A stretch of 64,000 nucleotides of DNA from Solwaraspora sp. WMMD791 (GTDB lineage Bacteria > Actinomycetota > Actinomycetes > Mycobacteriales > Micromonosporaceae), in contig NZ_CP120737.1 of assembly GCF_029581195.1 (NCBI RefSeq), forward strand, positions 1,674,001-1,738,000. The letters are read 5' to 3'. Below are positions 8,431-16,567 of the stretch, piece by piece; the stretch's first letter is position 1, and the number at the start of each line of letters is the position of its first letter. The notes below the pieces were generated by a model. It worked only from the letters and a program-made list of their open reading frames with translations, had not been told where the DNA came from and did no database searches. Made by a program: the position numbers and the translations under genes.

Positions 8431-8476
8431 CGCACGCCGATCGCCACCGGCCGCGGCCGGTGGCGATCGGCGTGCG
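8431..8476. repeat. Perfect 46-bp palindrome without a loop
   Basis: Bases 8431-8453 are the exact reverse complement of 8454-8476. It lies between the stop of the DUF1206 gene (8601) and the ribosome site of the MscS gene, all on the minus strand, 17 bases upstream of the GTG start. It could be a terminator for the DUF1206 transcript, a strong hairpin in the MscS leader, or a dimeric-protein operator. No T-run follows. Confidence 0.6.
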
Positions 8477-8600
8477 GACGATCGGGCGGCGGCCGGAGAT
8501 GATCGCGCTGTTTGCGATCTTTGGCAGCGAAATGCCAAGGATGCCGGAAGTGTCGCCGGACCGCCAGGCGGGACCGCAGGTCAGTGACCGGTCACACCCC

Positions 8601-9422
8601 TCAGACCTTGCGGTAGCGGGACTGGGCGAAGCAGTAGACGCCGAACGCCGCGAAGCCGGCCGCCACCAGACAGAGCAACAGGGTGCCGAACGCCTGCTCC
8701 CGCAGCGTGTGCAGCGCCGCGTCCAGGCCCCGGGCCTGCTCGGGTGCGTACTGCACGGCGGCGACCACGACCAGCACCCCCGCAGTGCCGTACGCGACGC
8801 CCTTGGCCACGTACCCGACCATGCCCAGCCGGCAGATCACCCGGCGCGCCTTCGCGCTCATCTGCCCGGTCCGCAGGTGCTTGGTGAAGCGCTGGGTGAT
8901 CCCGTTGACCGCCATGCCGATCCCGATGCCGACCAGCACCACACCGGCGGCGCCGACGAGCCACCGGCCACCCGGCTCGGCCATCACCCGTGCGCTCATC
9001 GCCTGCTGCTGCCCGGCGGTGTCCGCGTTGGCGTCGCGGAACACCTGCACGGCGGTCCAGGCGAAGGAGAGATACACCGCCGTACGCCCGGCGGAGAGTA
9101 CCCGCTCGACGACCCGGTCGCGGCCCTGCTCAGCGCGGTGCCCGACCGCGGCCTCGATCCCCTGCCAGAGCGCCATGGCGGCCAGCCCGACCGCGACCGC
9201 GACCAGCAGCACCTTGCCCAACGGCTGCTGGGCAAGGGTCCGCAGGGCACCGGACTGGTCGCCGTTCGCGCCGGACCGACCGAAGGCGATCTGCAGTGCG
9301 AGCCAGGCCACCAGCAGGTGGACTACTCCGTATCCAATGAATCCGACTCTGGCCAGCGTCTCCAGCCAGCGGCTCTCGCCAACCTGGTGAGCGGTGCGTC
9401 GCGCGTCGCGGGTGTTCGGCAT
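8601..9422 (-). CDS. DUF1206 integral membrane protein
   Basis: A 273-residue membrane protein with about six hydrophobic helices arranged as three repeats of two, the layout of DUF1206 proteins. Repeat signatures include ARVGFIGYGVVHLLVAWLAL near the N-terminus, GRTAVYLSFAW in the middle and CRLGMVGYVAKGVAYGTAG in the last third; each has the family's G-x-G-Y-x-x-x-G helix. Function unknown. The start is ATG 9422; a 30-bp palindrome separates it from the upstream lipoprotein gene. Confidence 0.9.
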   Translation of the reverse strand: MPNTRDARRTAHQVGESRWLETLARVGFIGYGVVHLLVAWLALQIAFGRSGANGDQSGALRTLAQQPLGKVLLVAVAVGLAAMALWQGIEAAVGHRAEQGRDRVVERVLSAGRTAVYLSFAWTAVQVFRDANADTAGQQQAMSARVMAEPGGRWLVGAAGVVLVGIGIGMAVNGITQRFTKHLRTGQMSAKARRVICRLGMVGYVAKGVAYGTAGVLVVVAAVQYAPEQARGLDAALHTLREQAFGTLLLCLVAAGFAAFGVYCFAQSRYRKV

Positions 9423-9475
9423 GGCCGCTTCAATGACCGGTGCCGACCACTGTCAAACCTGCCCGGCCGGCACCG

Positions 9476-9505
9476 CGATCTCGGCACCGGCCGGTGCCGA
9501 GATCG
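9476..9505 (-). terminator. 30-bp perfect palindrome, probable terminator
   Basis: Bases 9476-9505 form a perfect palindrome (15 bp per arm) starting six bases after the stop codon of the minus-strand lipoprotein gene. Position and strength fit a factor-independent terminator of the kind without a U-tract that is frequent in actinobacteria. Confidence 0.65.
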
Positions 9506-9510
9506 TCAGG

Positions 9511-9960
9511 TCACTGCCGGGCCACCCGGATCACCACCTGGGAGTCGGTGACCTGCTCGAGAGTGACGGCCATCCCGCCGACCTCGGTCGCCTGCTGACC
9601 CGTGGTCAGGGTCACCTGCTCGCCGGCCACCTCGACGGTTACCTGGTCGCCCTCGGCCCCGATCAGCTTGGCCTCGACGCCGAGGAAACTGGCGCTGGCC
9701 TCGACGCCCCGGTAGAAGGTCACAGTGCAGGCGTCCAGCCCGCAGTCGGTGCTGGCCCCCTCGGAACTGCAGCCGGCGAGCACCGCGGCACCGAGCATCA
9801 GCCCGGCGAACGACGCCGCGATCCGACCGGCCCGGCGGCGGCCAGCCGTCGGGGCGGCCAGGGCGGACCGGGTCGAGTCGGTGATGACGGTCGGGTCGGC
9901 GAGGGCGGTCGCGGCGGTGGGCAGGCCGGCGGCGGCCGGCGGGAAGGGGGCGTTCGTCAC
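9511..9960 (-). CDS. Putative lipoprotein, function unknown
   Basis: The mature part follows a clear lipobox (MLGAAVLAGC) preceded by a basic n-region (AGRRRAGRIAAS), so the protein should be lipid-anchored outside the membrane. The exported domain is only ~85 residues and small-beta-like (VTVEVAGEQVTLTTGQQATEVGG, VVIRVARQ), with two Cys (DCGLDAC) that could pair. Oddly, the only starts available (GTG 9960 or ATG 9993) leave 45-55 non-hydrophobic residues before the signal sequence, longer than usual. No family recognised. Confidence 0.6.
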   Translation of the reverse strand: MTNAPFPPAAAGLPTAATALADPTVITDSTRSALAAPTAGRRRAGRIAASFAGLMLGAAVLAGCSSEGASTDCGLDACTVTFYRGVEASASFLGVEAKLIGAEGDQVTVEVAGEQVTLTTGQQATEVGGMAVTLEQVTDSQVVIRVARQ

Positions 9961-10165
9961 AGCTGACAGGGTACCGGGACAAGGCGACGCCATCGGCTCG
10001 TCGGGCGCGCGCCGGGCCGTGACCGGCCCCGCGCTGCGCCGGGTGCGGACAGGTCCGGCCGGGCCGGATAGGCTCGACGAACGACGACCGGCCGGCGCGT
10101 GCCGACCGGACCTGAGATCGACGACGTCGAGAACGGCCGCCCACCGGCCGAGGAGGTGCCTGGCG

Positions 10166-10450
10166 TTGACCGTGCTGGTGCAGGACGACCCCGCACGTCA
10201 CCGGTTCGAGATCCTGATCGACGACGCGCTGGCCGGATTCGCGGCGTACCGGCTCGCGCCCGCGACGGTGACCGTGACACACACCGAGATCGACCCTGCC
10301 CATCGCGGCAAGGGCGCCGGCGACGCGCTCGCCCACGGGATGCTCACCCAGATCCGCGAACGGGGCGACCGGGTGGTGCCGCAGTGTCCGTTCATCGCCG
10401 CCTACATCGACCGGCATCCGGAGTTCGCGTCGCTGGTCGCCAGTGACTGA
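10166..10450 (+). CDS. GNAT-family N-acetyltransferase (YjdJ type)
   Basis: A 94-residue small GNAT domain of the YjdJ/GCN5-related type. The acetyl-CoA-binding motif is visible as HTEIDPAHRGKGAGDALAHG, followed by the conserved VVPQCPFIAAYIDRHPEF ending. I start at TTG 10166, nine bases after GAGGAGG. The stop overlaps the following gene's GTG start by eight bases, suggesting coupling. Substrate unknown. Confidence 0.85.
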   Translation: MTVLVQDDPARHRFEILIDDALAGFAAYRLAPATVTVTHTEIDPAHRGKGAGDALAHGMLTQIRERGDRVVPQCPFIAAYIDRHPEFASLVASD

Positions 10451-11537
10451 CCGGCCCCGCTCCCGGCCGCTACGGACGGTGGCGGCGCTGGCCGCCGTGG
10501 CGGTGCTCGCCGCGGCGGTGCTCGCGGTCGGCGGCTGGCTCGGCTGGTTCAGCGATCCGACGATCTCCGGTGCGCCCGAGGCGCCCGCCGAGGTCGAGGT
10601 GGTCGCGAGTGGCCTGGCCGCGCCGTGGGACCTGGCGTTCCTGCCGGACGGCACCGCGCTGGTCACCGAGCGGGACAGCACCCGGCTGCTGATGGTCGAC
10701 CAGCAGGGCGCCGTCCGGGAGCTCACCCGGATCACCGACGCCGTCGCCGGCGGCGAGGGCGGGCTGCTCGGGGTCGCGGTCTCCCCGCAGCACGCCGACG
10801 ACCGCTGGGTGTACCTCTACTACACCACCGCGACCGACAACCGGATCGTCCGGCTGCGGCTGGCCGCCGACGGTACGGCCGGCACGCCGGAACCGGTCCT
10901 CACCGGAATCCCCCGGGCCGCGACGCACAACGGCGGGCGGCTCGCCTTCGGACCCGACGGGATGCTGTACGCCGGAACCGGTGACGCCGGGCAGCGGGGT
11001 GCCGCCCAGGACCCGACCAATCTGGCCGGCAAGATCCTTCGGATCGCCCCGGACGGCACCCCACCACCGGACAATCCGTTCCCCGACTCGCCGGTGTTCA
11101 GCCTCGGCCACCGAAACGTGCAGGGGTTGGGCTGGGATCCGGACGGCCAGCTGTACGCCAGCGAGTTCGGCCAGAACCGCCACGACGAGCTGAACCTGAT
11201 CACTCCCGGCGGCAACTACGGCTGGCCGGAAGCCGAGGGTATCGCCGAGTTGGCGCAGTTCGTCGACCCGGTGGCGACCTGGTCGCCCCGGGACGCCTCA
11301 CCCAGCGGGTTGGCCTTCCACCAGGGCCGACTCTGGCTGGCCTGCCTACGCGGCCAGCGGCTGTACCGGGTGAACCCGGACGGCACCGGAGCCGAGACGC
11401 TGTTGCGCGGCGACTACGGCCGGCTGCGGCATGTCGCCGTCGCGCCCGACGGCACGCTCTGGGTGTTGACGTCCAACCGGGACGGTCGGGGTGACCCGGA
11501 CGCCGAGGACGACCGGATCCTGCGGGTCACCGGCTGA
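10443..11537 (+). CDS. PQQ-type glucose/sorbosone dehydrogenase-like protein
   Basis: A 364-residue exported or anchored protein with an N-terminal hydrophobic helix (VAALAAVAVLAAAVLAVGGW) and a six-bladed beta-propeller of the soluble glucose dehydrogenase/sorbosone dehydrogenase family. Family signatures are GLAAPWDLAFLPDGTALVTE, GGEGGLLGVAVSP, ATHNGGRLAFGPDGMLYAGTG, LGHRNVQGLGWDPDGQLYASE and the catalytic-type His in THNGG. Such proteins oxidise sugars with bound PQQ; many actinobacterial relatives are uncharacterised. The gene overlaps the GNAT gene and converges on the GH3 gene with an 11-base overlap. Confidence 0.88.
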   Translation: MTDRPRSRPLRTVAALAAVAVLAAAVLAVGGWLGWFSDPTISGAPEAPAEVEVVASGLAAPWDLAFLPDGTALVTERDSTRLLMVDQQGAVRELTRITDAVAGGEGGLLGVAVSPQHADDRWVYLYYTTATDNRIVRLRLAADGTAGTPEPVLTGIPRAATHNGGRLAFGPDGMLYAGTGDAGQRGAAQDPTNLAGKILRIAPDGTPPPDNPFPDSPVFSLGHRNVQGLGWDPDGQLYASEFGQNRHDELNLITPGGNYGWPEAEGIAELAQFVDPVATWSPRDASPSGLAFHQGRLWLACLRGQRLYRVNPDGTGAETLLRGDYGRLRHVAVAPDGTLWVLTSNRDGRGDPDAEDDRILRVTG

Positions 11538-13131
11538 CCACCGGTGCCGGCGGGCGGCGACCGGCGGACCGGTCCGGGACGCGCCGGCCGACCAGCAGCT
11601 CGGCGGCGGCCTCGGCGTTGGCCCGGCTCGCCCCGTAGGTGGCCAGGTGGGTGCCGCCGACTACCCGCACCGGCACGCCCATCTCGACGACGACCGCCTC
11701 GGGGCGCACCGCCAGCACCTGCTCGACCGCCGTTGCCATCCACTGGTGGCGGTGCAGGTCCCGAACGACCAGGACGACGGTACGGTCGCGGGCGGCGGCG
11801 AGGGCGGCAGCCAGCCGGGACGCCGGGACGCCCGCCGCTGGCAGGCCGCCGGCCACGGGTCCGTCGAGGTCGGCGGCGGTCAGCCGTTCGGTGGTCGTGT
11901 CGGGGCGCAGCGCCGTCATTGCCGGGCCGAGTCCCCACGGGGTCTGCGCCCCGGAGGCAATGTTGTGCGGGGGCGCGAACTCGACCACGTGGGCGGGCCG
12001 GGTCAGCGGCAGCGGCGTCGCGGTCCGCAGCCGTAGGGCCCGGCGGGCGGCGGCCAGACCGGCCCCGGCACCGTCCGGTACGCCGTCGGCGCTCGGCGCG
12101 GCACCGTCGATGGTCGGCGCGCCGGGCGGGTGCCGGGTCCACGCGGCCAGCCGGGTGATCCGTTCGCTCGCCTCGGCCAGCCGGCACACCGGCAGCCCTC
12201 CGGTCACCACCGCGTCGACGATCGCGTCGCGTAGCAGCCGGACCGTCGCCTCGTCGGCGTGTTCCCCGCCGACGCAGACCGCGTCGACCCCGGCGGCGAG
12301 CGCCCGTACGGTGGCCCCGGCGAGGCCGTACCGGCCGGTCACGGCCCGCATCTCGATGCCGTCGGTGACCACCGCCCCGGTGAAGCCGAGCTCGCCCCGG
12401 AGCAGGTCGACCAGGACGGGACGGCTCAACGTGGCCGGGTGCACCGGGTCGATCGCCGGTACCGACAGGTGGCCGGTCATCACCGTGGCGGTGCCCGCCG
12501 CGATCGCCGCCCGGAACGGGGCGAGTTCGACGGCGTCCAACCGGACCCGGTCGGCGTCGATACGGGGCAGGTCCAGATGCGAGTCGACGCTGGTGTCGCC
12601 GTGACCGGGGAAGTGTTTGGCGCAGGCGGCGACCCCGGCGGACTGCAGGCCACGGATCCACGCCGCGGTGTGCCGGGCGACCAGGTCAGGGTCGTCGCCG
12701 AAGGCCCGGACGCCGATGACCGGGTTGTCCGGATTGGAGTTGACGTCGGCGACCGGGGCGTAGTTGAGCGTGATCCCCGCCCCGGCCAGTTCCCGGCCGA
12801 GGTCCCGGGCGACCCGCTCGGTCAGCGCAGGGTCGTCCACCGCGCCGAGCGCCAGGTTGCCGGGCCGGGAGCTGCCGGTGCCGGATTCGAGCCGGGTCAC
12901 GTCGCCGGCTTCCTCGTCGATGGCGACCAGCAGGTCCGGTCGTTCGGCGCGCAGTGCGCAGGTGAGGTCGGCGACCTGCGCGACGTCGCGCACGTTGCGA
13001 TCGAACAGGACCACCGCGCCGAGCCCGTCGGCGGTCCACCGCCGCACCCAGTCCGGCACGCTGGTGCCGACGAAGCCGGGTTGCAGCACGGCGGCCGCCA
13101 TCCGCCGCAGACTGGGACTGGAGTCGACCAT
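11527..13131 (-). CDS. GH3 beta-N-acetylhexosaminidase (NagZ-like)
   Basis: A 534-residue glycoside hydrolase family 3 protein without an obvious signal peptide. The NagZ-type motif KHFPGHGDTSVDSH is at 172-185 (His178/His185 region supplies the acid-base), and VTDGIEM carries the candidate nucleophile Asp near 257. The C-terminal ~190 residues form a second alpha/beta domain absent from Gram-negative NagZ but common in Gram-positive enzymes. It should release N-acetylglucosamine from muropeptides or chitin fragments in the cytoplasm. A palindromic operator-like site lies 62-81 bases upstream. Confidence 0.9.
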   Translation of the reverse strand: MVDSSPSLRRMAAAVLQPGFVGTSVPDWVRRWTADGLGAVVLFDRNVRDVAQVADLTCALRAERPDLLVAIDEEAGDVTRLESGTGSSRPGNLALGAVDDPALTERVARDLGRELAGAGITLNYAPVADVNSNPDNPVIGVRAFGDDPDLVARHTAAWIRGLQSAGVAACAKHFPGHGDTSVDSHLDLPRIDADRVRLDAVELAPFRAAIAAGTATVMTGHLSVPAIDPVHPATLSRPVLVDLLRGELGFTGAVVTDGIEMRAVTGRYGLAGATVRALAAGVDAVCVGGEHADEATVRLLRDAIVDAVVTGGLPVCRLAEASERITRLAAWTRHPPGAPTIDGAAPSADGVPDGAGAGLAAARRALRLRTATPLPLTRPAHVVEFAPPHNIASGAQTPWGLGPAMTALRPDTTTERLTAADLDGPVAGGLPAAGVPASRLAAALAAARDRTVVLVVRDLHRHQWMATAVEQVLAVRPEAVVVEMGVPVRVVGGTHLATYGASRANAEAAAELLVGRRVPDRSAGRRPPAPVVSR

Positions 13132-13192
13132 GCGGCGTGGGCCCTTTCGAGACGGTGGGAGCAGCCATGGTCACACCCGGCGATCTCTTCAG

Positions 13193-13212
13193 TCAATAAA
13201 CCTTCCTATTGA
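13193..13212. promoter_or_regulatory. Inverted-repeat operator candidate upstream of the hexosaminidase
   Basis: In an unusually AT-rich patch, TCAATA (13193-13198) is repeated inverted as TATTGA (13207-13212), with an inner AACCTTCC. On the minus strand this reads TAGGAAGGTTTA, resembling the T-T-A-G-G-A-A-A / T-T-T-C-C-T-A-A operators of ROK-type sugar repressors. It sits where the hexosaminidase promoter should be. Regulator identity is inferred. Confidence 0.4.
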
Positions 13213-13296
13213 TCGGGACCCACCGGACGACTGCCCCCTCGGCGCCCATCGACCACGACCTGTCGGCGACCGGGCACGATATGGCACAGTGCGGAG

Positions 13297-13422
13297 ATGG
13301 CACCGATCGTCTCGTTCGCCGCCGAGCAGACCAGTTGGCATGACATACCGGGCGTACAGGTGGTCGGCGCGGTCCTGGGCGTCCTGCTGCTGATCGCCGC
13401 CGTGCGGGCGATGTTCCGGTAA
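13297..13422 (+). CDS. 41-residue single-pass membrane peptide
   Basis: ATG 13297 to TAA 13420-13422 encodes 41 residues: a short polar start (MAPIVSFAAEQTSWHDIPG), one hydrophobic helix (VVGAVLGVLLLIAAVRAMF) and a terminal Arg. A GCGGAG sequence just upstream is a plausible ribosome site. The gene is alone between the divergent hexosaminidase and the RecQ gene. No family recognised; the amino-acid composition is far from that of random high-GC frames. Confidence 0.6.
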   Translation: MAPIVSFAAEQTSWHDIPGVQVVGAVLGVLLLIAAVRAMFR

Positions 13423-13474
13423 CCACCGCACCAGCCGTTTGGTCGGCGTACCCGCCGGGTAACCACGGCTTCCG

Positions 13475-15112
13475 ATGAAGCTGCCCCTGCACTCACCCCG
13501 CCTGCGACGCACGGCCCGCCAGCGGTTCGGCTGGTCCGCGCTGCGTCCCGGACAACTCGGCGCGATGCGCGCGTTGCTCAAGGGACGCGACGCGCTCGTC
13601 GTGCTCCCCACCGGTGCCGGCAAGTCCGCCGTCTACCAGGTCCCGGCCACCATGCTTGCCGGCCCGACGGTGGTGATCTCCCCGCTGCTGGCATTGCAGC
13701 AGGACCAGATCACCGCGCTCAACGACCGGGGCCAGCCCGACCTGCGGGCGGTCCGGATCAGTTCCGCCGAGACACCAGCCCAGCAACAGGCCGCCCTCGA
13801 CGAGATCCGCACCGGCCGGGCCCGGTTCCTGTTCACCACCCCGGAGCAGCTGTGCGACCCGAATCGGCTGGCCGATGTCCGCCAACTGCGCCCCGGGCTC
13901 GTCGCCGTCGACGAGGCGCACTGCATCTCCGCCTGGGGCCACGACTTCCGACCCGACTACCTGTCGATCGGGCACCTGGTCCGCGAGCTGGGTCGGCCCC
14001 CGGTCGTCGCGCTCACCGCCACGGCCTCGCCGCCGGTACGTGAGGACATCGTGCATCGCCTCGGTCTGACCGACCCGCATCTGGTGGTCGCCGGGCTCGA
14101 CCGACCCAACCTGTTCCTGGAGGTCGCCCACTGTCCCACCGAGGACTACCGCTGGCGCCGGCTGCTCGGTCTGCTCGACGCCGAAGCGCCGCCCGGCATC
14201 GTCTACGTGCCGACCCGGCGGGCGGCGCAGGAACTGGCCGACCGTCTCGACGCCGCCGGTCACCCGGCCCGCTGCTACCACGGCGGGATGGCCGCCGGCG
14301 CCCGGGAACGGCTGCACGAGGAGTTCCTCGACGGCCAGGTTCCGGTGATGGTGGCGACGTCCGCGTTCGGCATGGGCATCGACAAACCAGACGTACGGTG
14401 GGTGGCGCACACCGCGCTGCCCGACTCCCCCGACAGCTACCTGCAGGAGATCGGCCGGGGCGGCCGCGACGGTGCTCCGGCGCGGGCGCTGCTGCTGTGG
14501 CGGGCCGAGGACATCGGCCTCCAGCGCTACTTCACCACCAGCCCACCGGACCACGACGACCTGCGCGACCTGGCCGCGCTGCTGGACGCCGCCGGAGCCA
14601 CCCGCAGCCAGCTGCGGAGCCGCTCCGGGCTGGGGGCCCGCAAGCTGGGGCAGCTGCTGGCACTGCTCGAGGAGGTGGGTGCCGCCCGGGCCGTCTCCGG
14701 TAGCCGATTCGTCCGCCCGCCGTACGCGCCGGTGCCCGACCGGGCCGCCGATGCGGCCGTCGCCGCGGCGACCCGCCGCCAGGCGGTGCAGCGGACCCGC
14801 ACCGACATGATGCGGGCGTTCGCCGAGGCGAACGGCTGCCGCAGCCAGGCGCTGCTGGCCTACTTCGGCGAGCACATGCGCGACGTCTGCGGGCACTGTG
14901 ACAGCTGCCACTTTGGCACCAGCACCGCCGACGACGGTGCCAGTGGCCCGTTCCCGGTACACAGTATGGTGCGACACGCCGACTGGGGTGCCGGCATGGT
15001 CCTCGGCTACGAACAGGACCGGATGACGGTGCTCTTCGACGGTGTCGGATACAAGACGTTGTCCGTGCCGGTGGTCAGCGAGCAGGGTCTGCTGGCCGCC
15101 GAGTCACACTGA
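13475..15112 (+). CDS. RecQ-family ATP-dependent DNA helicase
   Basis: A 545-residue superfamily 2 helicase of the short RecQ type. Motif 0 (FGWSALRPGQ), Walker A (PTGAGKS, ending at residue 51), DEAH box (146-149), motif III (LTATAS) and motif VI (QEIGRGGRDG) are intact. The C-terminal RecQ zinc site is visible in CRSQALLAYFGE and VCGHCDSC. There is no HRDC domain; the last ~50 residues form a small beta domain (HADWGAGMVLGYEQDRMTVLF). It unwinds DNA 3' to 5' in recombination and repair. Confidence 0.94.
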   Translation: MKLPLHSPRLRRTARQRFGWSALRPGQLGAMRALLKGRDALVVLPTGAGKSAVYQVPATMLAGPTVVISPLLALQQDQITALNDRGQPDLRAVRISSAETPAQQQAALDEIRTGRARFLFTTPEQLCDPNRLADVRQLRPGLVAVDEAHCISAWGHDFRPDYLSIGHLVRELGRPPVVALTATASPPVREDIVHRLGLTDPHLVVAGLDRPNLFLEVAHCPTEDYRWRRLLGLLDAEAPPGIVYVPTRRAAQELADRLDAAGHPARCYHGGMAAGARERLHEEFLDGQVPVMVATSAFGMGIDKPDVRWVAHTALPDSPDSYLQEIGRGGRDGAPARALLLWRAEDIGLQRYFTTSPPDHDDLRDLAALLDAAGATRSQLRSRSGLGARKLGQLLALLEEVGAARAVSGSRFVRPPYAPVPDRAADAAVAAATRRQAVQRTRTDMMRAFAEANGCRSQALLAYFGEHMRDVCGHCDSCHFGTSTADDGASGPFPVHSMVRHADWGAGMVLGYEQDRMTVLFDGVGYKTLSVPVVSEQGLLAAESH

Positions 15113-15162
15113 GGATCATCGACCCGCCGGGCATGGCCGCGGCGGCCGAACGTGGAAGGGGC

Positions 15163-15672
15163 ATGAGCGTGACGGACCTGCCGGTGTACACCGAGCTCGG
15201 ATTCTCCGACGAGGAGTGGGGGTTGCTGGTCGGGCTGCCGCAGGCGGTGCTGACCGCGGCCAGCGCCGCCGAGTCCGACGGTGGGCGGCGCACCCGGGCG
15301 GAGAGCGCCGCCGGGCTGGAGGCCATCGGCGCCGGCCGGGAGTCGGCCAGCCCACTGGTCAGCGCCGTCGCCGGCGAACTGGTCAGCCGGGTCGGCGACC
15401 CCGAGACCGGGGAGGAACTGCCGGTGCCGGAGCCGGCCGACCCGCAGGCGCTGATCGCCGACGTACTGGACCGGGCCGGTCAGGCCGCCCGGTTGCTCGC
15501 CGATCGGGTCGACGACGGAGAGGCCGGCGCCTACAAACACTGGCTGGTCGGCATCGCCGAAGAGGTCGTCGGTGCCGCCGCCACCGGCGGGCTGCTCGGC
15601 ATCGGTGGGGAGACGGTGACCGAGTCGGAGCGACGCTTCCGCGACCAGCTCGCCCAGGTGCTCACCGACTGA
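15163..15672 (+). CDS. Hypothetical alpha-helical protein
   Basis: A 169-residue soluble protein starting at ATG 15163 behind GGAAGGGG. It is alanine-rich and predicted helical, with an acidic opening (TELGFSDEEWGLLVGLPQAV), a central segment (LIADVLDRAGQAARLLADRVDDGEAGAYKHWL) and IGGETVTESERRFRDQLAQVL at the end. No catalytic motif or membrane segment. It lies in the same direction between recQ and the TerC gene; I do not recognise the family. Confidence 0.7.
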   Translation: MSVTDLPVYTELGFSDEEWGLLVGLPQAVLTAASAAESDGGRRTRAESAAGLEAIGAGRESASPLVSAVAGELVSRVGDPETGEELPVPEPADPQALIADVLDRAGQAARLLADRVDDGEAGAYKHWLVGIAEEVVGAAATGGLLGIGGETVTESERRFRDQLAQVLTD

Positions 15673-15775
15673 GACGACACCTGCTCCCGGTGCCGCCGAG
15701 GTTGACCCCCGGCAGTACGGTCTGGGATCGCGGGCCGGTCGCGGCTCGGTGGACACCCTTCCTGGGAGCATCATC

Positions 15776-16567
15776 ATGGAGCTTCTGACCAGCCCCGAGC
15801 TGTGGATCGCGTTCGCGACCCTGCTGCTGCTCGAGATCGTGCTGGGCATCGACAACGTCGTGTTCATCTCGATCCTCGCCGGCCGGCTTCCCGAGCATCA
15901 GCAGGCGCGGGCACGCACCATCGGCATTTCCCTGGCCCTGATCACCCGGCTGTTGCTGCTCGCCTCGCTGTCCTGGGTGATCGGGTTGACCGCGCCGTTG
16001 TTCACCGTCTTCGGCCAGGAGATCTCCGGTCGCGACCTGATCCTGCTGCTCGGCGGCCTGTTCCTGCTGGCCAAGGCGACGTACGAGATCCACGAGCATC
16101 TGGAGGGTTCCGACCACGGCACCAGCCGCAAGACCGCCTCGTTCGCCGGGGTGATCGTCCAGATTCTGATCCTCGACGTGGTCTTCTCGCTCGACTCGGT
16201 GATCACCGCGGTCGGCATGGTCGACGAGTTGTTCATCATGGTCGCCGCAGTGATCATCGCGATGATCATCATGCTGGTCTCGGCCGGCGCGGTCAGCGCC
16301 TTCGTCAACCGGCACCCGACGGTCAAGATGCTCGCCCTGTCGTTCCTGCTGCTGATCGGCGGCAGCCTCATCGCCGAAGGACTCGGCCAGCACATCGCCA
16401 AGGGGTACGTCTACGGGCCGATCGCGTTCTCGATCTTCGTGGAGTTCCTCAACCTGCGGCTGCGCTCGCGTCAGTCCAAGGGCACCGCCGCCCCGGTCAG
16501 CCTGCATCCGACCTTCGTCAAGGAGCCGTCGGCGGCTGCCAAGCCGGGCGGCGGCACGTCACCGTAG
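15776..16567 (+). CDS. TerC-family integral membrane protein
   Basis: A 263-residue membrane protein with about seven helices. TerC signatures include LEIVLGIDNVVFISIL near the N-terminus and VFSLDSVITAVGM, each with acidic residues inside a helix (IDN, LDS), as expected for metal-ion transport. Homologues are tied to tellurite resistance and, more generally, manganese export. Start ATG 15776 follows a GGGAG site; an upstream GTG (15749) is possible. It overlaps the converging topoisomerase gene by nine bases. Confidence 0.92.
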   Translation: MELLTSPELWIAFATLLLLEIVLGIDNVVFISILAGRLPEHQQARARTIGISLALITRLLLLASLSWVIGLTAPLFTVFGQEISGRDLILLLGGLFLLAKATYEIHEHLEGSDHGTSRKTASFAGVIVQILILDVVFSLDSVITAVGMVDELFIMVAAVIIAMIIMLVSAGAVSAFVNRHPTVKMLALSFLLLIGGSLIAEGLGQHIAKGYVYGPIAFSIFVEFLNLRLRSRQSKGTAAPVSLHPTFVKEPSAAAKPGGGTSP

